Shown: one piece after another, positions 22,501-34,936 of the stretch | How the letters are laid out: each line of letters begins with the position of its first letter | Numbering within the stretch: the stretch's first letter is position 1 | Assembly (NCBI GenBank): GCA_964017145.1 | Contig: OZ024845.1 | Span: 1 to 64,000, forward strand | DNA: 64,000 bases | From: Agrocybe praecox | Taxonomy: Eukaryota; Basidiomycota; Agaricomycetes; Agaricales; Agrocybaceae | Reading direction: 5' to 3' | Translations under genes and position numbers: made by a program | The notes under the pieces: model-generated | What the model was told of the DNA's origin: nothing | Databases searched by the model: none | The model's input: only the letters and a program-made list of their open reading frames with translations

Positions 22501-23100
22501 TAGTTAAATCCGAGTCGTCGGAGATTGAATATGAAGCTCCTGCTCAACATTCAACCGTTCCGTTCGTCAACAAGCCCGGTTCATGTTTTTTCTCTATCTT
22601 GTTTCTCTAATCTGCTTATCTAGTCCATTATTTCCATTTGATTTATCGCTTACTTCCATGTTTGCTAGAAAACGCCGAGAATACATACGCGGATAGTCTA
22701 GCTATATCGCTAATATGTCGCGTCACCTTGAGTTCATGCCTCTCGGTCTCCATTCAAGTTGACAATTTCATCACTATTTAATTCCTGATAAATTATGTCT
22801 CGTGGCATAGTTATCGTATCTGCTTCCTCCCTCTTCTCTGAGTCGTTTCGGTTCATTATTTAAACGTTCCCTGGGACCTCGGATAGTAAGTGTATCGCTT
22901 TCCGTTAATCGTAATAAATTCCTTTGAGTATAACTCACGCTTCTCTCGTATGTCAAGGGAAGAACACATACTTTGAACGAGCTCGAAATACTGGACTGTA
23001 GATTTTGTAAAGGAGAAAAGGGAATAAAAATTTCCTTCTTCAATTCTTAAGACTTATCTCATAGAAGACCAAATAAATAGCAAAGGGAGAAATCAATATG

Positions 23101-23300
23101 TCGGACTGTCGAACATTGAACAATGGCGTTGATATTCGACATTTAATGTTCCAGAGATGAAACTAGGTTTGCTGAAGATCGAACTCGGGGTACCAAACGG
23201 ACTAGAGGAAATAGAACGTGGGTAACTGGTAATACTATCACCACAAGGGTTCATCATTCAACGTTCGACTGCGCGCCATCGATGTAAGTCACGAAACGTA
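23101..23300. repeat. Diverged direct repeat with TTGAAC/GTTCAA motifs, copy 1
   Basis: A GAACATTGAACAATGGCGTTGATATTC start and a GTTCGACTGCGCGCCATC end match 23,820-24,010 (GAACATTGGCATTGATATTCC and GTTCGACTGCGAGCCATC) in the same order and at similar spacing. Confidence 0.55.
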
Positions 23301-23819
23301 AATCACGCCTCAGAGATCAGGGATTAACATTGGTAGCGATGATGGTACATATTCAACGTTCGAGCGAGAGTAGAAGAGGTCAAGTTAAAGGCTAGAGTCG
23401 GTATGTCGGAGGAGCCTACTCACGGAGTAACTAAACTAAGTAAGTGTGAAATGACGATGAGGAGTGGCAATGAGATGGAAGGATACGAGTATGGGAAGGA
23501 GTAAGAGAGCAGAAGAGAGGGGAATAGAAATGGGAAGTTCGAATTTGAACGAGACGTGGATCCCAAGAAAGGGGCCGTGAAAAGAGAGGGAGAGAGAAAT
23601 AGATGAAGAGGGAAAGTTAGAGAGAGGGGGAGGTTAGGGAGAGTGAGTAAATGAGCGCTGAATATGGAGTGTTTTATGGAGAAAAGGGAGGAATACCAAA
23701 TCTCAGGATCGGACGAAACAAGACAAGGGAATACGATACGGGGACGACACGGAGAACAGAGTGCTAGAGTCAGAGAGAGCGAGTCGCAGATCTATTTAGG
23801 ACATAAACTAAAATAGAAG

Positions 23820-24010
23820 CGTTTGAGTATCGAACTTTGAACATTGGCATTGATATTCCAGAGACGACGTCCCAGGCTGCACGAGATAGACGAGGTTTTC
23901 AAACACGACATGAAACCACCTGGGTGGTCCAATGTTCAATAACCAATGTTCGACTGCGAGCCATCTATGGAAACCATTTAATCGCCAAGTTGTCGAGGTC
24001 TAGGGTTGAG
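23820..24010. repeat. Diverged direct repeat, copy 2
   Basis: Partner of 23,101-23,300. The two ends are conserved and the middle is diverged. Confidence 0.55.
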
Positions 24011-27000
24011 ATCGCAGTGGAGGATAAGTGAAGGTAAGAGACTAGCCAAGCGACTCGTACTGCGTACAGAAGAAGTGGAAGTTTGAACAAAAAAGAAAAA
24101 GAACAAAAGAGAAAAGAGAAAAGAGAAAAGAGTCGCATTGCATAGTGTGCTCAAGCTCAAAGTAGAATGAGAATGATCTTTTGAATCCAAAATGTCGCAT
24201 CGCATCACGTCGTATTTCTTGTTGTCGAACGATCCTCGCTGCCCAACTGGTAAATGGAAGAGAGAAAACAAGAAAAGAAAAAATAAATAAATAAAATGCG
24301 CTAGAAGGTACCGTCCGTTGAGACGGACGTAGATGCGGAGAGGGGCGGAAATATATGAGAGAGGGAGGGAACAGGAGAGGGAGAGATGTATGCGCAGAGA
24401 GGAAAGAGAGCAGAAGACGAGGAGAGGAACAAAGGATTATCGATGAATATGGCGTGAGGTCCAGAGAAAAGGGAAGAATAGAAAGACGTGGGATAAGAGC
24501 TGGCTAGATAACACAGACTAAATGTTGTTATATTTAATAAGTTAGTATTACTATACATATAGTACGTGCAAGTATAGCGAAGATTAGAACAGAAAAATTC
24601 CAATAAATAAGAAACACAACGCAAGGGAGAAAGGAAAGAACGGAATAAAAGGAGAAAGGGGAGAAAAAAGTGGACTCAGCTGGGTTGAACATCGCTTTCG
24701 AAAGGGGTGGGCTTAAGAAGGGAAAATAAGAAAATAACGAGAAGAGCAGGAGGAGAGGAGGCAGAAAAGAATCAAAGACAAACAATGAAGGAAGGATAGT
24801 ACTTGCACCCAACATTACTCAGGTCCCCAGAACGGGGCAGGTGAAAGATTCTGAAAGCCTAAAAGAAGACGCACCGGATGTGTCTGGAAGTATCGTTCAT
24901 TCAGCATTCGAGAAGCACCGTGTTCGGTTCTCCTCCTCCTGTCGGGTATCGTCTCGCTCGTCTTTGCAGATAACCAATGTCCGAATGATCTCTTGAAAGT
25001 TTGTCAGCTGAGTGAAGAGATGCAGCTGGCATGAACCTATCACAGGGTTATGAACATCGGTCATGATGAGTGCAATCGAAGACACCTGGCATAGCTCGAT
25101 TAGATCCAATCCGATTCGATTCGAGATTTAATACATTGCTCTCAGAAACCGAACAGAACAATTGAGGGGTTCTCATTCTCCAGCATGTGTATGCAGAGCC
25201 CGAGGAGGTAAGGTGAGGCGAGCGTATATGCGACGAGGAGCCCGATTGTATGTATGCCTCAGAGTTTGACACGCACGGGCAGAGGTACTGCTACTGGATG
25301 GAGAGGACTGCATTTCAATGCTGGAGGAAGGATGGGGAAGAGATGACGGTTACGATGACGGTTATGATGGCAGTGACGAGACACCCATGAAAGAACGAGC
25401 GGGGGAAGGAAGAGCAGGACGACAATAGCCACATGTGGAGGATGATGAATGTAAAACGATACGTGAGGGATGTGGTTGAAACTTGAAAAGGCACAGCGGA
25501 TCGGGATCGGGATTATTCTAGCGGATAATTTCTCGATCTGAAGGTTGGATGAAGAGACAAACTCCGAGTCTCAACGATATATGCTGGAAGGGGTATGCGT
25601 GTATCCAAGCGGATGAGAGACGCAGGTTCTGGGTGCGAGTGGTAACGACGATATTGTGGATGACGGTGTTCACACGGACTAAAAGTGGGCATGATGGTGG
25701 GGAAGGTTTAAAGGACGCCGATGGTCGAGAAAATGGAAACTGAACGTGTTCAAGCTAAGGTATAGGCGATGATAGCGTGTAACCATCGATACTATAGGGA
25801 GTTGTGGATGCAGGTGTCCGTGCATCATGATGCACGTCGAAGAGTAAAGAAGGGGGTTTGATCGTTTAGAACGCTGACGATTAGGGTGTGTCGGGGATAG
25901 GGTTAGCAGAGGTGAGGTGTAGGAGGCGTGTGAGTATTCAGAAGGGGTATACGTTGACTGACGGAAGATGATGACAGAAATAAGTAAGAGAACAGAACAA
26001 GACACGAGTGCACGACCACTGACACGCAGTCCACCGTCAGTGATGTACGAAAAATGTTGGGATGTTCTAAATGCGCTGTAACGTCAAAATGCGCTCGAGT
26101 GGGAGTATATTGCAAATTGAATTGTGAATGTCCAAGGGAAGGTAAAGAAAGTGGCAGAGATGAAAGAAGAACAGAGAGAAAGAAGAGCATGTCGTGCCAA
26201 TTTTCACGACTGACGTAATCCCCCATCCCTCAGTGTACTCTTTCCAACGTCCACACCCAAAAATCCCCATACATTCTCCAACCATTCGAACTATTCCTGC
26301 TCTTTCGACCGCTTTTCGATCTCAAAATTGCATAATCTAAATCTTTCCCCTGTCCCCGTATCGAGTGTCCCCGTCCCAGGGAGCGTGTAAAAGATGCGTC
26401 ACCAGTGATAAAACGAACGAATGATGATAACATCGAGTGAAAGATGGAAAGGTAGTGTGCTTCGTTTTCGATGTGTTTGGGAGGGTCTTGGACTTGCGGG
26501 AGGTACATATGAATTTGCGGATCAATGATTTTTCAACTCCGACTTCTTCCCGACGCCCGTTTCGAGGCCTAAAGGTAAGTGAGTGGGCTAGTTTCTGCTC
26601 GGAATCTTCGGGAAACCCTTGGTACGTACTAAGATACATATCAGTTCCCGATGTGTCCCAATCCCGAACGTGTTACCTGCTAGAAAGGAGAAAAATCCAG
26701 AATCTGTCTGCGTAAGAAAGAAGAAGAACGAGTGTCTTACCGCTCACAGGTATCTGTCGATGTCCTCGTTGCCCATTTATATCCACCGTATCCCGCCGTC
26801 ATCGAGTGGTTCACATGTCCGCGAACAAGCCTTCCAGTTCATCAACCCAAACCCTTTCATCACCTGCTCCATCTTTTGGAACATCAGTTATTCCAGAAGT
26901 AGAGGTGATCTTTTAACCCGATAGAAGTGACATGGTAAAGGTACAACAATGATTTGTGTGTCGTAGTGGCAGAGTTGAAAAGCCAGGCTACCCCAGCTTT

Positions 27001-28421
27001 TCACATGTTCCTCTAACCTTTGAGCTCTAGCCCTACCTGCTATGATACCTCAGTATTGGCTACCGAATAGCCTGAGTGAAGCATACATATGGGTATCTAG
27101 AGCACGGTCTGGAAATTAATACGAGCTATGATCTCAGATACTCTGGGATGGCGATGTTTATATCGTGAATCATCTCCAGCGAGTAAAGCAACGAGGCTGG
27201 TTCTTAGTTTCCGTACTCGTGCTAATGTGCCAGTTGAAGGCTGTATCCTATTGAGACTGGATCGTACCAATCTCACATGGCTCGCTCTCGTTTATCCCCA
27301 ACGTAGATCTTAGTTTACAATGACAACTCGATTTAAGCCCTCAGAGTAAACGTCCGGAATAGTATTTAAAGACAGCGAGTGCTTGACTTAGGCCACTACA
27401 GAACCATGTTCCACTATGTCTTCCCAGAGCGATGAAAGCTACCCCGCATCATTTCAATTAATGTCGCTGTCGAATTTCATTCTCTGGACTGGTCCTGCGG
27501 GGCAATGAGAGTAATTTGAGTTTCAGCGCTGAGAGAGGAGCGTATGAAATTAGGAGAATGTAGGAGTTGTCTGAAGCCTATTTTATAGTGTATCCATGCA
27601 TATTGCCTAATGGAAATGTTCTGATCTCTGCCACAATGCTATTACCATGGTGGTGGAATTGTCTCGCTGTTATTATGGTGATTGAAGTATAAAAACATCC
27701 AAATTGGTGCGGTCATCAATGAGTAGCACGTCCTCCAGAACAATGCGCAGAGCACTTCAAAAACATATTGGAGAGACGATATATGTAATTATTTATACAC
27801 TAAATAAAACTATAATCGATGGCGTATAACAATGAATGGATTATAAAAAACAGCATACTTGTATCACCAAAAGGATGAGGATCGGTGTGAGCCTTGAGGT
27901 CGAATTAAGAGATGAGGCGAGACGAAATCACCTCGGGTTCAACTAAACCTCTAGGTGATGTGGTTGTTAGCGGAAGGAAAGAGAACACGTAGGATGTGAG
28001 TGGCTTGTAAAGTGGTTCAAAGCATAAGTCCTATGTTCATGAATAATCAAAGAGAAAAGAGGTGATGGGGTATATGGTAGCGACAATAGAAATATGCCGA
28101 GTCCGCCGCTTATATAACACGCATCACAGGCGTGGGAATGCGCACTTGGCAGCGCATTGGAACAACGCGATTGTTCAATTCAATCCAACTGTACGCAAGC
28201 TGCGTACCTTACATTATATTTATACGCCTCTAGTCAGATACTTCTGGCTTTTAATTTCTCCCAAAATATCTATGTTTTGTTGGTGCCTGAGTGACAGGTG
28301 CCATGTACGACTACAACAGCATACCAACTTTAAATAGTGCATGGATAATCATCGAGCATCCTTTATAACGCGCTCTATTGAGTCTTTGGGCTTTTATTTA
28401 AAACATCACCGACCTCTTACC

Positions 28422-28998
28422 ATGACTCTCAAAAATCGAGCACTAACCGCGCGTGTATTTTTCGCACTTTTCTCATGCGTACAGCTCGGCGCGGCACTTC
28501 CAGCGATATCTATTGGCCAAACTCTCCCCAAATATATCGTATGTCTATCGTCAAGTCATCGTAATTCTTTGACTCTCTATTCTCTCTCTAGCATGAACGG
28601 AAAATCGGACCCATCGGCCACGCGACTCTTTGTAATGGACCAAACCTAACTGGAACATGTGTCACTTCTGCTGCCACCCCTGCTACAGCATCCTGTATTG
28701 ACTTTTCTGGTCGGAATAATTTTCTCGAAGGGAATGTGAGAAGTCTTGAATGCGCAACAGGATTTTTATGCTTCTTATCTACGTGAGTAAATCGTTCTGC
28801 ATGTGTCTCCAAAATCGGGCATTACAGAATCGCTAACCCGTCCTATTCTCGAATAGCGACCATGACTGTTTCCCTGCCTTGGAACATTTCTTCGCGTCTT
28901 CACCCGGTCAAATTTTCAACATTGATGACGCACCAATTGGGATAGTATGGGAATCTTTCAGAATGGATTCCCGTGGGGTTGGAATAGTAGAGAGCTAG
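28422..28998 (+). CDS. Small secreted cysteine-rich protein (tandem copy A)
   Basis: There are three exons: 28422-28538, 28592-28782 and 28857-28998. The introns are 53 and 74 nt with good GT-AG ends. The 149-residue product starts with a clear signal peptide (hydrophobic stretch followed by GAALP). The mature part has Cys in an order like LCNGPNLTGTC, ATASC, SLECATGFLCFLS and HDC. The alternating pattern, with an N-terminal 'C..LTG.C' and a later 'GNVRSLEC' strand, resembles two Greek-key units of beta/gamma-crystallin-like secreted proteins, but this is a guess from pattern alone. Copy B is 437 bp downstream on the same strand with the same exon lengths and phases, so the pair arose by tandem duplication. 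The function is unknown; an extracellular role is likely. Confidence 0.75.
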
Positions 28999-29435
28999 AT
29001 TATAGGAACTTTTGGAAATCATTCCATCATCCCGATTCCCGAGAGACGACACAGGATGCCTCACTAAATATATGTATGCATACATTGAAGAAACCTTAGA
29101 CTCGCTACATAAATCATATCAATACACACTTATTAACGCACATTCCCAAACATACCCTGTATATAATCAGACCTGTGGCTTTTGCTACACTCAAGTTATT
29201 TGGAAACCTAAGTCAATAATAACCGGACTCAAGTATTACAACTTGATAGGCTATGGTACCTGTCAAGAAACACGGATGACAGTTACCAGGTACCATTTTG
29301 ATTCACTGCGCTCATGTAAGTTATGCGTCGTTTGTCTTACATATATATATATATAAAGGCCCAGTGACTCCGAAGGGTTTACCGTAGCCTAATACTTAAT
29401 CCAGAAGAGCCTCTCCCTGGAAGCGTCAGAACACG

Positions 29436-30020
29436 ATGAATATCCACACTTCCACTCTCAACTATTTAATTATCACCGTGATTGTTTTTGTTGTGCGTCT
29501 TTCATGGGCGGTTCCAGCACCATCTATATCCCAAAGAGTTGGCAATAAGGTGGTGAGTCCTGCTCGGCTGTATAACCCCACATCGGCAGATTATTTCTAA
29601 CTGCGTTATCGCCCTAGCTCGAACGACAAATCAGTTCATTTGGGCATGCTACACTCTGTGATGGCCCAAATCTAACTGGGTCTTGCATTACTATTGCGTC
29701 TACACCTGCCTCAGCAGGATGCACCGACTTCTCGGGACCGAATCAATTTCTTGTAGGAAACGTGAGAAGCGTCGAGTGTGCACCTGGTTTTGTATGTTTC
29801 TTATCCACGTACGTCTTGTTCTTTAGTCACCTCTTTCTAACTGTGCTCATCTCTGGCTAATCCGTACACGACCAGGGTTCACTCCTGTGCCCGCACCGGA
29901 TTCTTGGAGCATTTCTTTGTCTCGGCCCCTGGAGAATTTTTCAACATTGACGATGCCTCGCTGGGTATCATATGGCAGTCTTTCAGGATGGATTCTCCGA
30001 ATGTTGGTATAATAGAATAG
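29436..30020 (+). CDS. Small secreted cysteine-rich protein (tandem copy B)
   Basis: Paralogue of the gene at 28422. The exons are 29436-29552, 29618-29808 and 29876-30020. Exons 1 and 2 have exactly the same lengths (117 and 191 nt) as in copy A, and both intron phases agree. The 150-residue protein has a signal peptide ending near SWAVP and keeps the cysteines (LCDGPNLTGSC, AGC, SVECAPGFVCFLS, SC). The C-terminal NIDDASLGIIWQSFRMDS segment is the most conserved part. Sequence between the copies differs widely outside exons, so the duplication is not recent. The beta/gamma-crystallin-like fold is suspected only. Confidence 0.75.
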
Positions 30021-30304
30021 GCTTTACGCCCAAAGTCCCTCCGATAATAGGCATAGTAAACAATGCGAAATTCTACAGTTTTCAAGATTTCAGGCACGGT
30101 GTGAAACCGGCAACCACAAGCAACATCACTCAGTCAACTCAGAGACAAGTGAGCGGGGTGTATTATGTATCGGGAAATTCAAGCATAATTGATCAAGGGA
30201 AAAACGGTCGACATAAATTTCATAAGGTGAGAGGTAACCAAGAGTGTATAAAACGTAAAAAAAAAATAGTCCATTAGACCAATCGGCCACTGCTTGATAA
30301 TCTT

Positions 30305-33300
30305 TCAAACGTCAAACTGTTAAGAGAATAAGTATCAGAAAAATGGCCGATTATCCCCAAACAAGAAACTCACCACAATGTGCATCGAGTCGGGCCAGGG
30401 GGTAACAGTCCCATTACGCTGAACGAAGCTGTCTGTCTCCGCCTCGTGAACAATCTCGGTTATCCTCTTTAAATTACCCGCATCTCCAGGCGCACGACGG
30501 ACGTTTTTGAGGCCGAAAACGACCTTAACGGCCTCAACCATACTCTTCTGCGCATAGTTCACGCCAATGCAGAGATGGAAGCCAGTGCCGTTGATGGTGT
30601 CGTACAAGCGAACTGGGCGACGGGGGTTAATGGTGGTAGGGTCAGAGAAATCGTCGGACTGAGCAGCCAGAAGTGAGTAAGGATCATGACACAAATTCGA
30701 CAATACATACATTCTTATGTGCGTTACGGAAGTTGCCGCGTATATGATCGCCCACCTTGATCTCGATAGGAGGCAGCCCGTGTCCTTGTTCGATGACAGT
30801 GTTTACTTGAGAGCCACGCCATATACCTTCGAACTGTGGTTGGAGACCTTTTGACGAATACATATTGTTAGACAGGGAGATAACGACCAGCGGTTCAATT
30901 AAAGCGCTTACGCATGGCCTCAGATACGTATCCGAACAACAGAGCATCGCTCTCTGCATCTTTCCTCTTGACGAGTTGCACAATGTGCTCTCTTTCCTGC
31001 TTCCTAGAGTCATCGAGATAGAAGTCGATGACATTCACGGTTGCGTGAGCGTGGTTGGTCGAGGCTCCAACAGCAGCACCCAGAATGTTTCCGATTAACT
31101 CCTCGAGTGGCCTTCCATTTTCGGCAAGGCGGCTAAGGAATGGATACCAAGGCTCGTGAGTGGCTGGTGAGACGAACGACGCAATGTGTGCCGCAACTCG
31201 ACCCAGGAAATGCTAATACGACACTATTGTTAGCAAAAATTCAAACAAACTTGAGAAGGATGTAACGAACAGGAGCAGATGAAGGAGATGCTTTTAGGAT
31301 GGAGCGTGCAGTCAGAGCACCGATGATCAGACCCGCTTTGCCTGCCGCCTCGTGAAGAGCGAAGCTGTACTCCTTGTTATCGAACGCAAGGAAGGTTACA
31401 CTACAAATTCGAGGGTCAGCTTCCGATATTGGGCTAGAGTCTAAATGATTTCACGAACGTAAACTAAAGTGCTGCGTTAGGATATGTTAGATAAGGAACA
31501 GTTCAGCACATACCAAAGTAGCCAACATCTCGAAGAATTCGAGCTCAGTGAAGAGTCCAGTTGGATTCTCATCTGTCTTGAGGGATACACCGGTCTAAGT
31601 CCAATGTAAATTAAAATGGACGGAATGATGACACAAACATATAAACTAACCAGTTGATCTGCAGCAACATGAGCCGCTGTCGGATATATGACACCTTTGA
31701 CGATATCGACATATCTCCCAGCGAGGCCGGGGTAACTAGAGAGAAAAATGAGTCAACGCGAATTGTAAATTATTGCTAGGAAAACTTACGCCCATGACTT
31801 CTTCTCGATCATTTTCTTTATCGTATCAGCGAAGACGGTAGCGTGGTCATTAATGGATTGCTTATCGGGGAACAAAGCGTGCATAACCATTGCACGATCC
31901 CGATCATGCCTGATATTTGCAAGTATAGCGTGAGTACAAATTCGACAAGGAATAACGAAGAAAAAACCTACTGGGCAGGTTGGTCAAACATCAAAGCAGA
32001 TCCGTACCCGAACCTCTCGTAAATGACTTTGAACTTTGCAGGATCGCCAAAAGCCGTCTTTATACCCGTCATCGTGTTCAAGATTTTAGGTTCAGGAGCA
32101 GTTTGCGGAGCGTTGAGGTTGTACTTGGCTTGGAGACCGCGGCGAGTCAAGCTCTCGCTCATATGGTCTGGGGTGAAGAAGGGGAAGAGAGCATATATGG
32201 AGTTCTACCAAAGAGAACGTCGGTCAAGATTTCATACGCAGAAAATAATGGTTACATACGAATTCGAAATGGCGTGGGAGATGCCTCAAGATAAGCTTAG
32301 GTACTGAAAAGAAGAAAAAAGATAAATAAAACGAAGACAGAAGACAATGTTAATTAGCTTACTTTCGCCTCCTTCACCACCGTTGTTCATATCCCTTTGG
32401 CAGTCGTGGAATCCCCAAGTGGTAAGATTCGCAGCTAGCAGTTGCGATAAATATAAGTATGTTGATACACGAACATGGTACACTTACGAGTGAAGTCTGT
32501 GGTGTAGAAGCGATCACCGCGAATGAGGGCAATGGCATCACCAAGAACGGCACGAGTAGTCTGAGGACGGAGCGCCGATTAATGCTGGTACAATTCATCG
32601 TCGGATGCGATCTTACCGTGTATCCGCATGCAAAGCGAGAACCGTCCGTCAGAGGCATCGTCGACTCCGCTTGGAGTCCAGTCTAAGGAGCGGAAGGTAT
32701 TAGTCATTTGAGAGGGTATGTAAAAGAACTGGATCGCACATAGAGTTCCAAATTGTTGACATGTCCATATAACCGACGCGCTGCGCCCTGGAAAAGAATG
32801 TCAGAAAAGAATGTCGGCGAAAAGCGCTGAATCATACCGCAATTTCAGGATCAGGGTTCCACTCCTCGAAAGTCTCGAATTCTGCATGTTTTATTCGTTA
32901 ATTATCAGCGTACCAAAGAGGAAAATACAGGAACGTACGTTTCAATCCGAGGAACTTCCTAAATTCGTTCATCGTACACAACCCCCATTGACGAGACTGT
33001 TCAATACCCATGATCTCAACGAGACGGAGAACGGGGGGTGTTCCTTGGCCACGGAAAGCAGCGGCTGGAGTCTCTGTCGCCATTTTGAGGATGTCGGCGA
33101 GGTCATCGTCGGAGAAATTCCCGTTCGAGCCTCTCTTAAGCCTGAATCTTGGTTAGATGGTGAAAAGGAACAACAGATTACAGTGCACATACCCAGCAAA
33201 GGTTCTAGTGGCAGGGTTTGGATCCACACCGGCAAAGAGAGATCCGATGGTACCAAGGTCAGCAAGAGAAAGCTGAATAGATATTAGCAAAGCGTCCAAA

Positions 33301-34936
33301 AAGGATTGAGCATAGGCGAACTTTATCGAAAGGTTTGTTGCCAAATGCTTGTCTAAATACATCCTCGGTCCACTTCTCGTCCCTATCGGAAAGAGTGGCG
33401 TGCCACTATAACACAGTAAGAGGCAGGTTGCAAGTGGAAAAGAAGAACGTACCCTGTATAGAATATTGAACTCAACGCTGACATGATTGCCTTGACCCCG
33501 CGAAACTTTAAGGTCCTTGCCATTTATTTCCTGAAGGATGGTGAGTGGAGGAAGGGAGAAAATAGGGAGGTGGAAATGTAACATACATCGAACGCGTTCA
33601 TGTTCCAATTGCATCCCTCGGAAGCACCAAGGAATCCAGCAACATAATCACCCATGACCGCACTCATGAAATGGCCGCAGTTGACCAGCTTGGCAGTTTG
33701 GAAGATTTCTTCGTCTTGAAGAGCACGTTTCGCAGCGTCGGCAGGTGGAGGGTCGGACCATCGCTTCCGTTCGTTGATCTTCAGAATCTTGTCTGCGATG
33801 TACTGGTCGACCTCATGAGCAGGAGGACCGACGAAGAAAAGAAAAGACCTACGTTGTGGTTTCGGCTAAACAGCACGAGAAGCACACTAGTTGCTGGGGG
33901 GAGGAACATCAAACGCTCTTCCGAGAACGCGTCCGGGTAGAGGCGACCCAATCCTTCCTCTTTGTTGCGAACCTTGTCTTGCGCAGCTTGATCTGAAAGA
34001 TGTTTAGTGTCATCAACCCAGCACCAGCGGAATAGACTCACTGTCGCCATAGATGGGACTGAGATCAAGGTACGAGCTCGCGTTGTTGACAAAGATATTC
34101 TTGCTGTCCGTTCGGAACAGCGAGTGCGTTACAATGGAAGCGAACGCGAAAATCAGGCTCGACATCCCTCCCGAATGATTTTGCTTCTGCACGTGATGTG
34201 TCAGAATTAAGGAAATTACAGATCAATTCCTTTTTTTGGAATGATTAACGCACCCCTTTCCTCTTCAAAATCGTGTCGAAAATCAATCCAGGGTCAGGCA
34301 AAGACGACCTGGGCAGCCCAGCCTTTCCTTGGACGCTACGCGCGTACGGTGTCCCTGCACGTCCAATGTCAGGCGTCTGGATGTTGTTGGCACCGCCGTC
34401 AGCATGTCGGTACGAGAAGTCGGGACTGAGATAGGAAGCCGGGGGATGTGGGACGGTATTATAGAGTGTGTTGATGACCGTATCGTTCATGCTCTTCGCT
34501 AGTTCAGAGTTTGGATCGAGTTTGGCCAATATGCCGAGTCCATCAGCGAACTGAATATTTAGTGAGTAATAAAACACATCGGACACTCATGGATAAACTT
34601 ACGAAACCTTTACGATCATCAGTAGCTGTGGGATTCTGGACGGTGTCTAAGAATGCTCCCTAAAGCCGTTGTAAATATATGAGAGCTCTATGCTCATGCA
34701 CCATGGATAAAACGTACCACGGTCCTTGGATCTGGTTTGAATGATCCTTTGGACTTGAATGTTTCGACGGAGTTGACGAGATTGCTGACGACCGAGTGTC
34801 CCTTTCTACCATCTGCAGGATCGCTCGAAACTTCCCAGTCATAGTAACCAGTGGGCGCAGTGGGTGGCGGGCGTTTCGATAGGTGGATCGCATCCGCCCC
34901 CATCGATAGAACTTGTGAAAACTTGATGTCGGCCAT
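30305..34936 (-). CDS. ppo: Psi-producing oxygenase (fatty-acid dioxygenase-P450 fusion), copy 1
   Basis: This is a linoleate dioxygenase/hydroperoxide isomerase of the Ppo family, which makes oxylipin signals from C18 fatty acids. The ATG is at 34936 and the last exon (30305-30316) encodes Phe-Asp-Val and stop. In the dioxygenase half, THSLF holds the distal haem His, SSYLDLSPIYG is the calcium-loop region, and YRWH holds the radical Tyr and proximal His. In the P450 half, STNHAH lies in the I-helix position and GFHLCIG carries the haem-thiolate Cys. About 25 introns of roughly 45-70 nt mirror those of copy 2. No stop or frameshift was found on reading through the exons. It lies head to head with copy 2, 2.6 kb apart. 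Whether it is a 5,8-, 7,8- or other diol synthase, or a plain dioxygenase, cannot be read from the sequence. Confidence 0.9.

Larger units (their letters stand above)
19506..28421. other. Nine-kilobase gene-poor, repeat-decayed region
   Basis: No gene could be supported. The top strand is strongly purine-rich over long stretches (most clearly 23,450-24,800), broken by pyrimidine-rich patches (about 21,055-21,260 and 26,220-26,360). Diverged repeats link 21,480-22,500 with 15,150-15,915, and 23,101-23,300 with 23,820-24,010. A minus-strand frame at 21,317-21,012 reads protein-like in its middle (rich in Glu, Val, Arg) and may be a relic of a coding repeat. Confidence 0.4.

Noticed and set aside
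28062..28337. 91-codon plus-strand frame upstream of the secreted-protein pair
   Set aside because: Irregular composition, no signal peptide, no splice continuation and no paralogue.
29012..29356. 114-codon frame between the two secreted-protein genes
   Set aside because: It lies in the 3' flank of copy A, has no counterpart after copy B, and runs into an AT dinucleotide tract.
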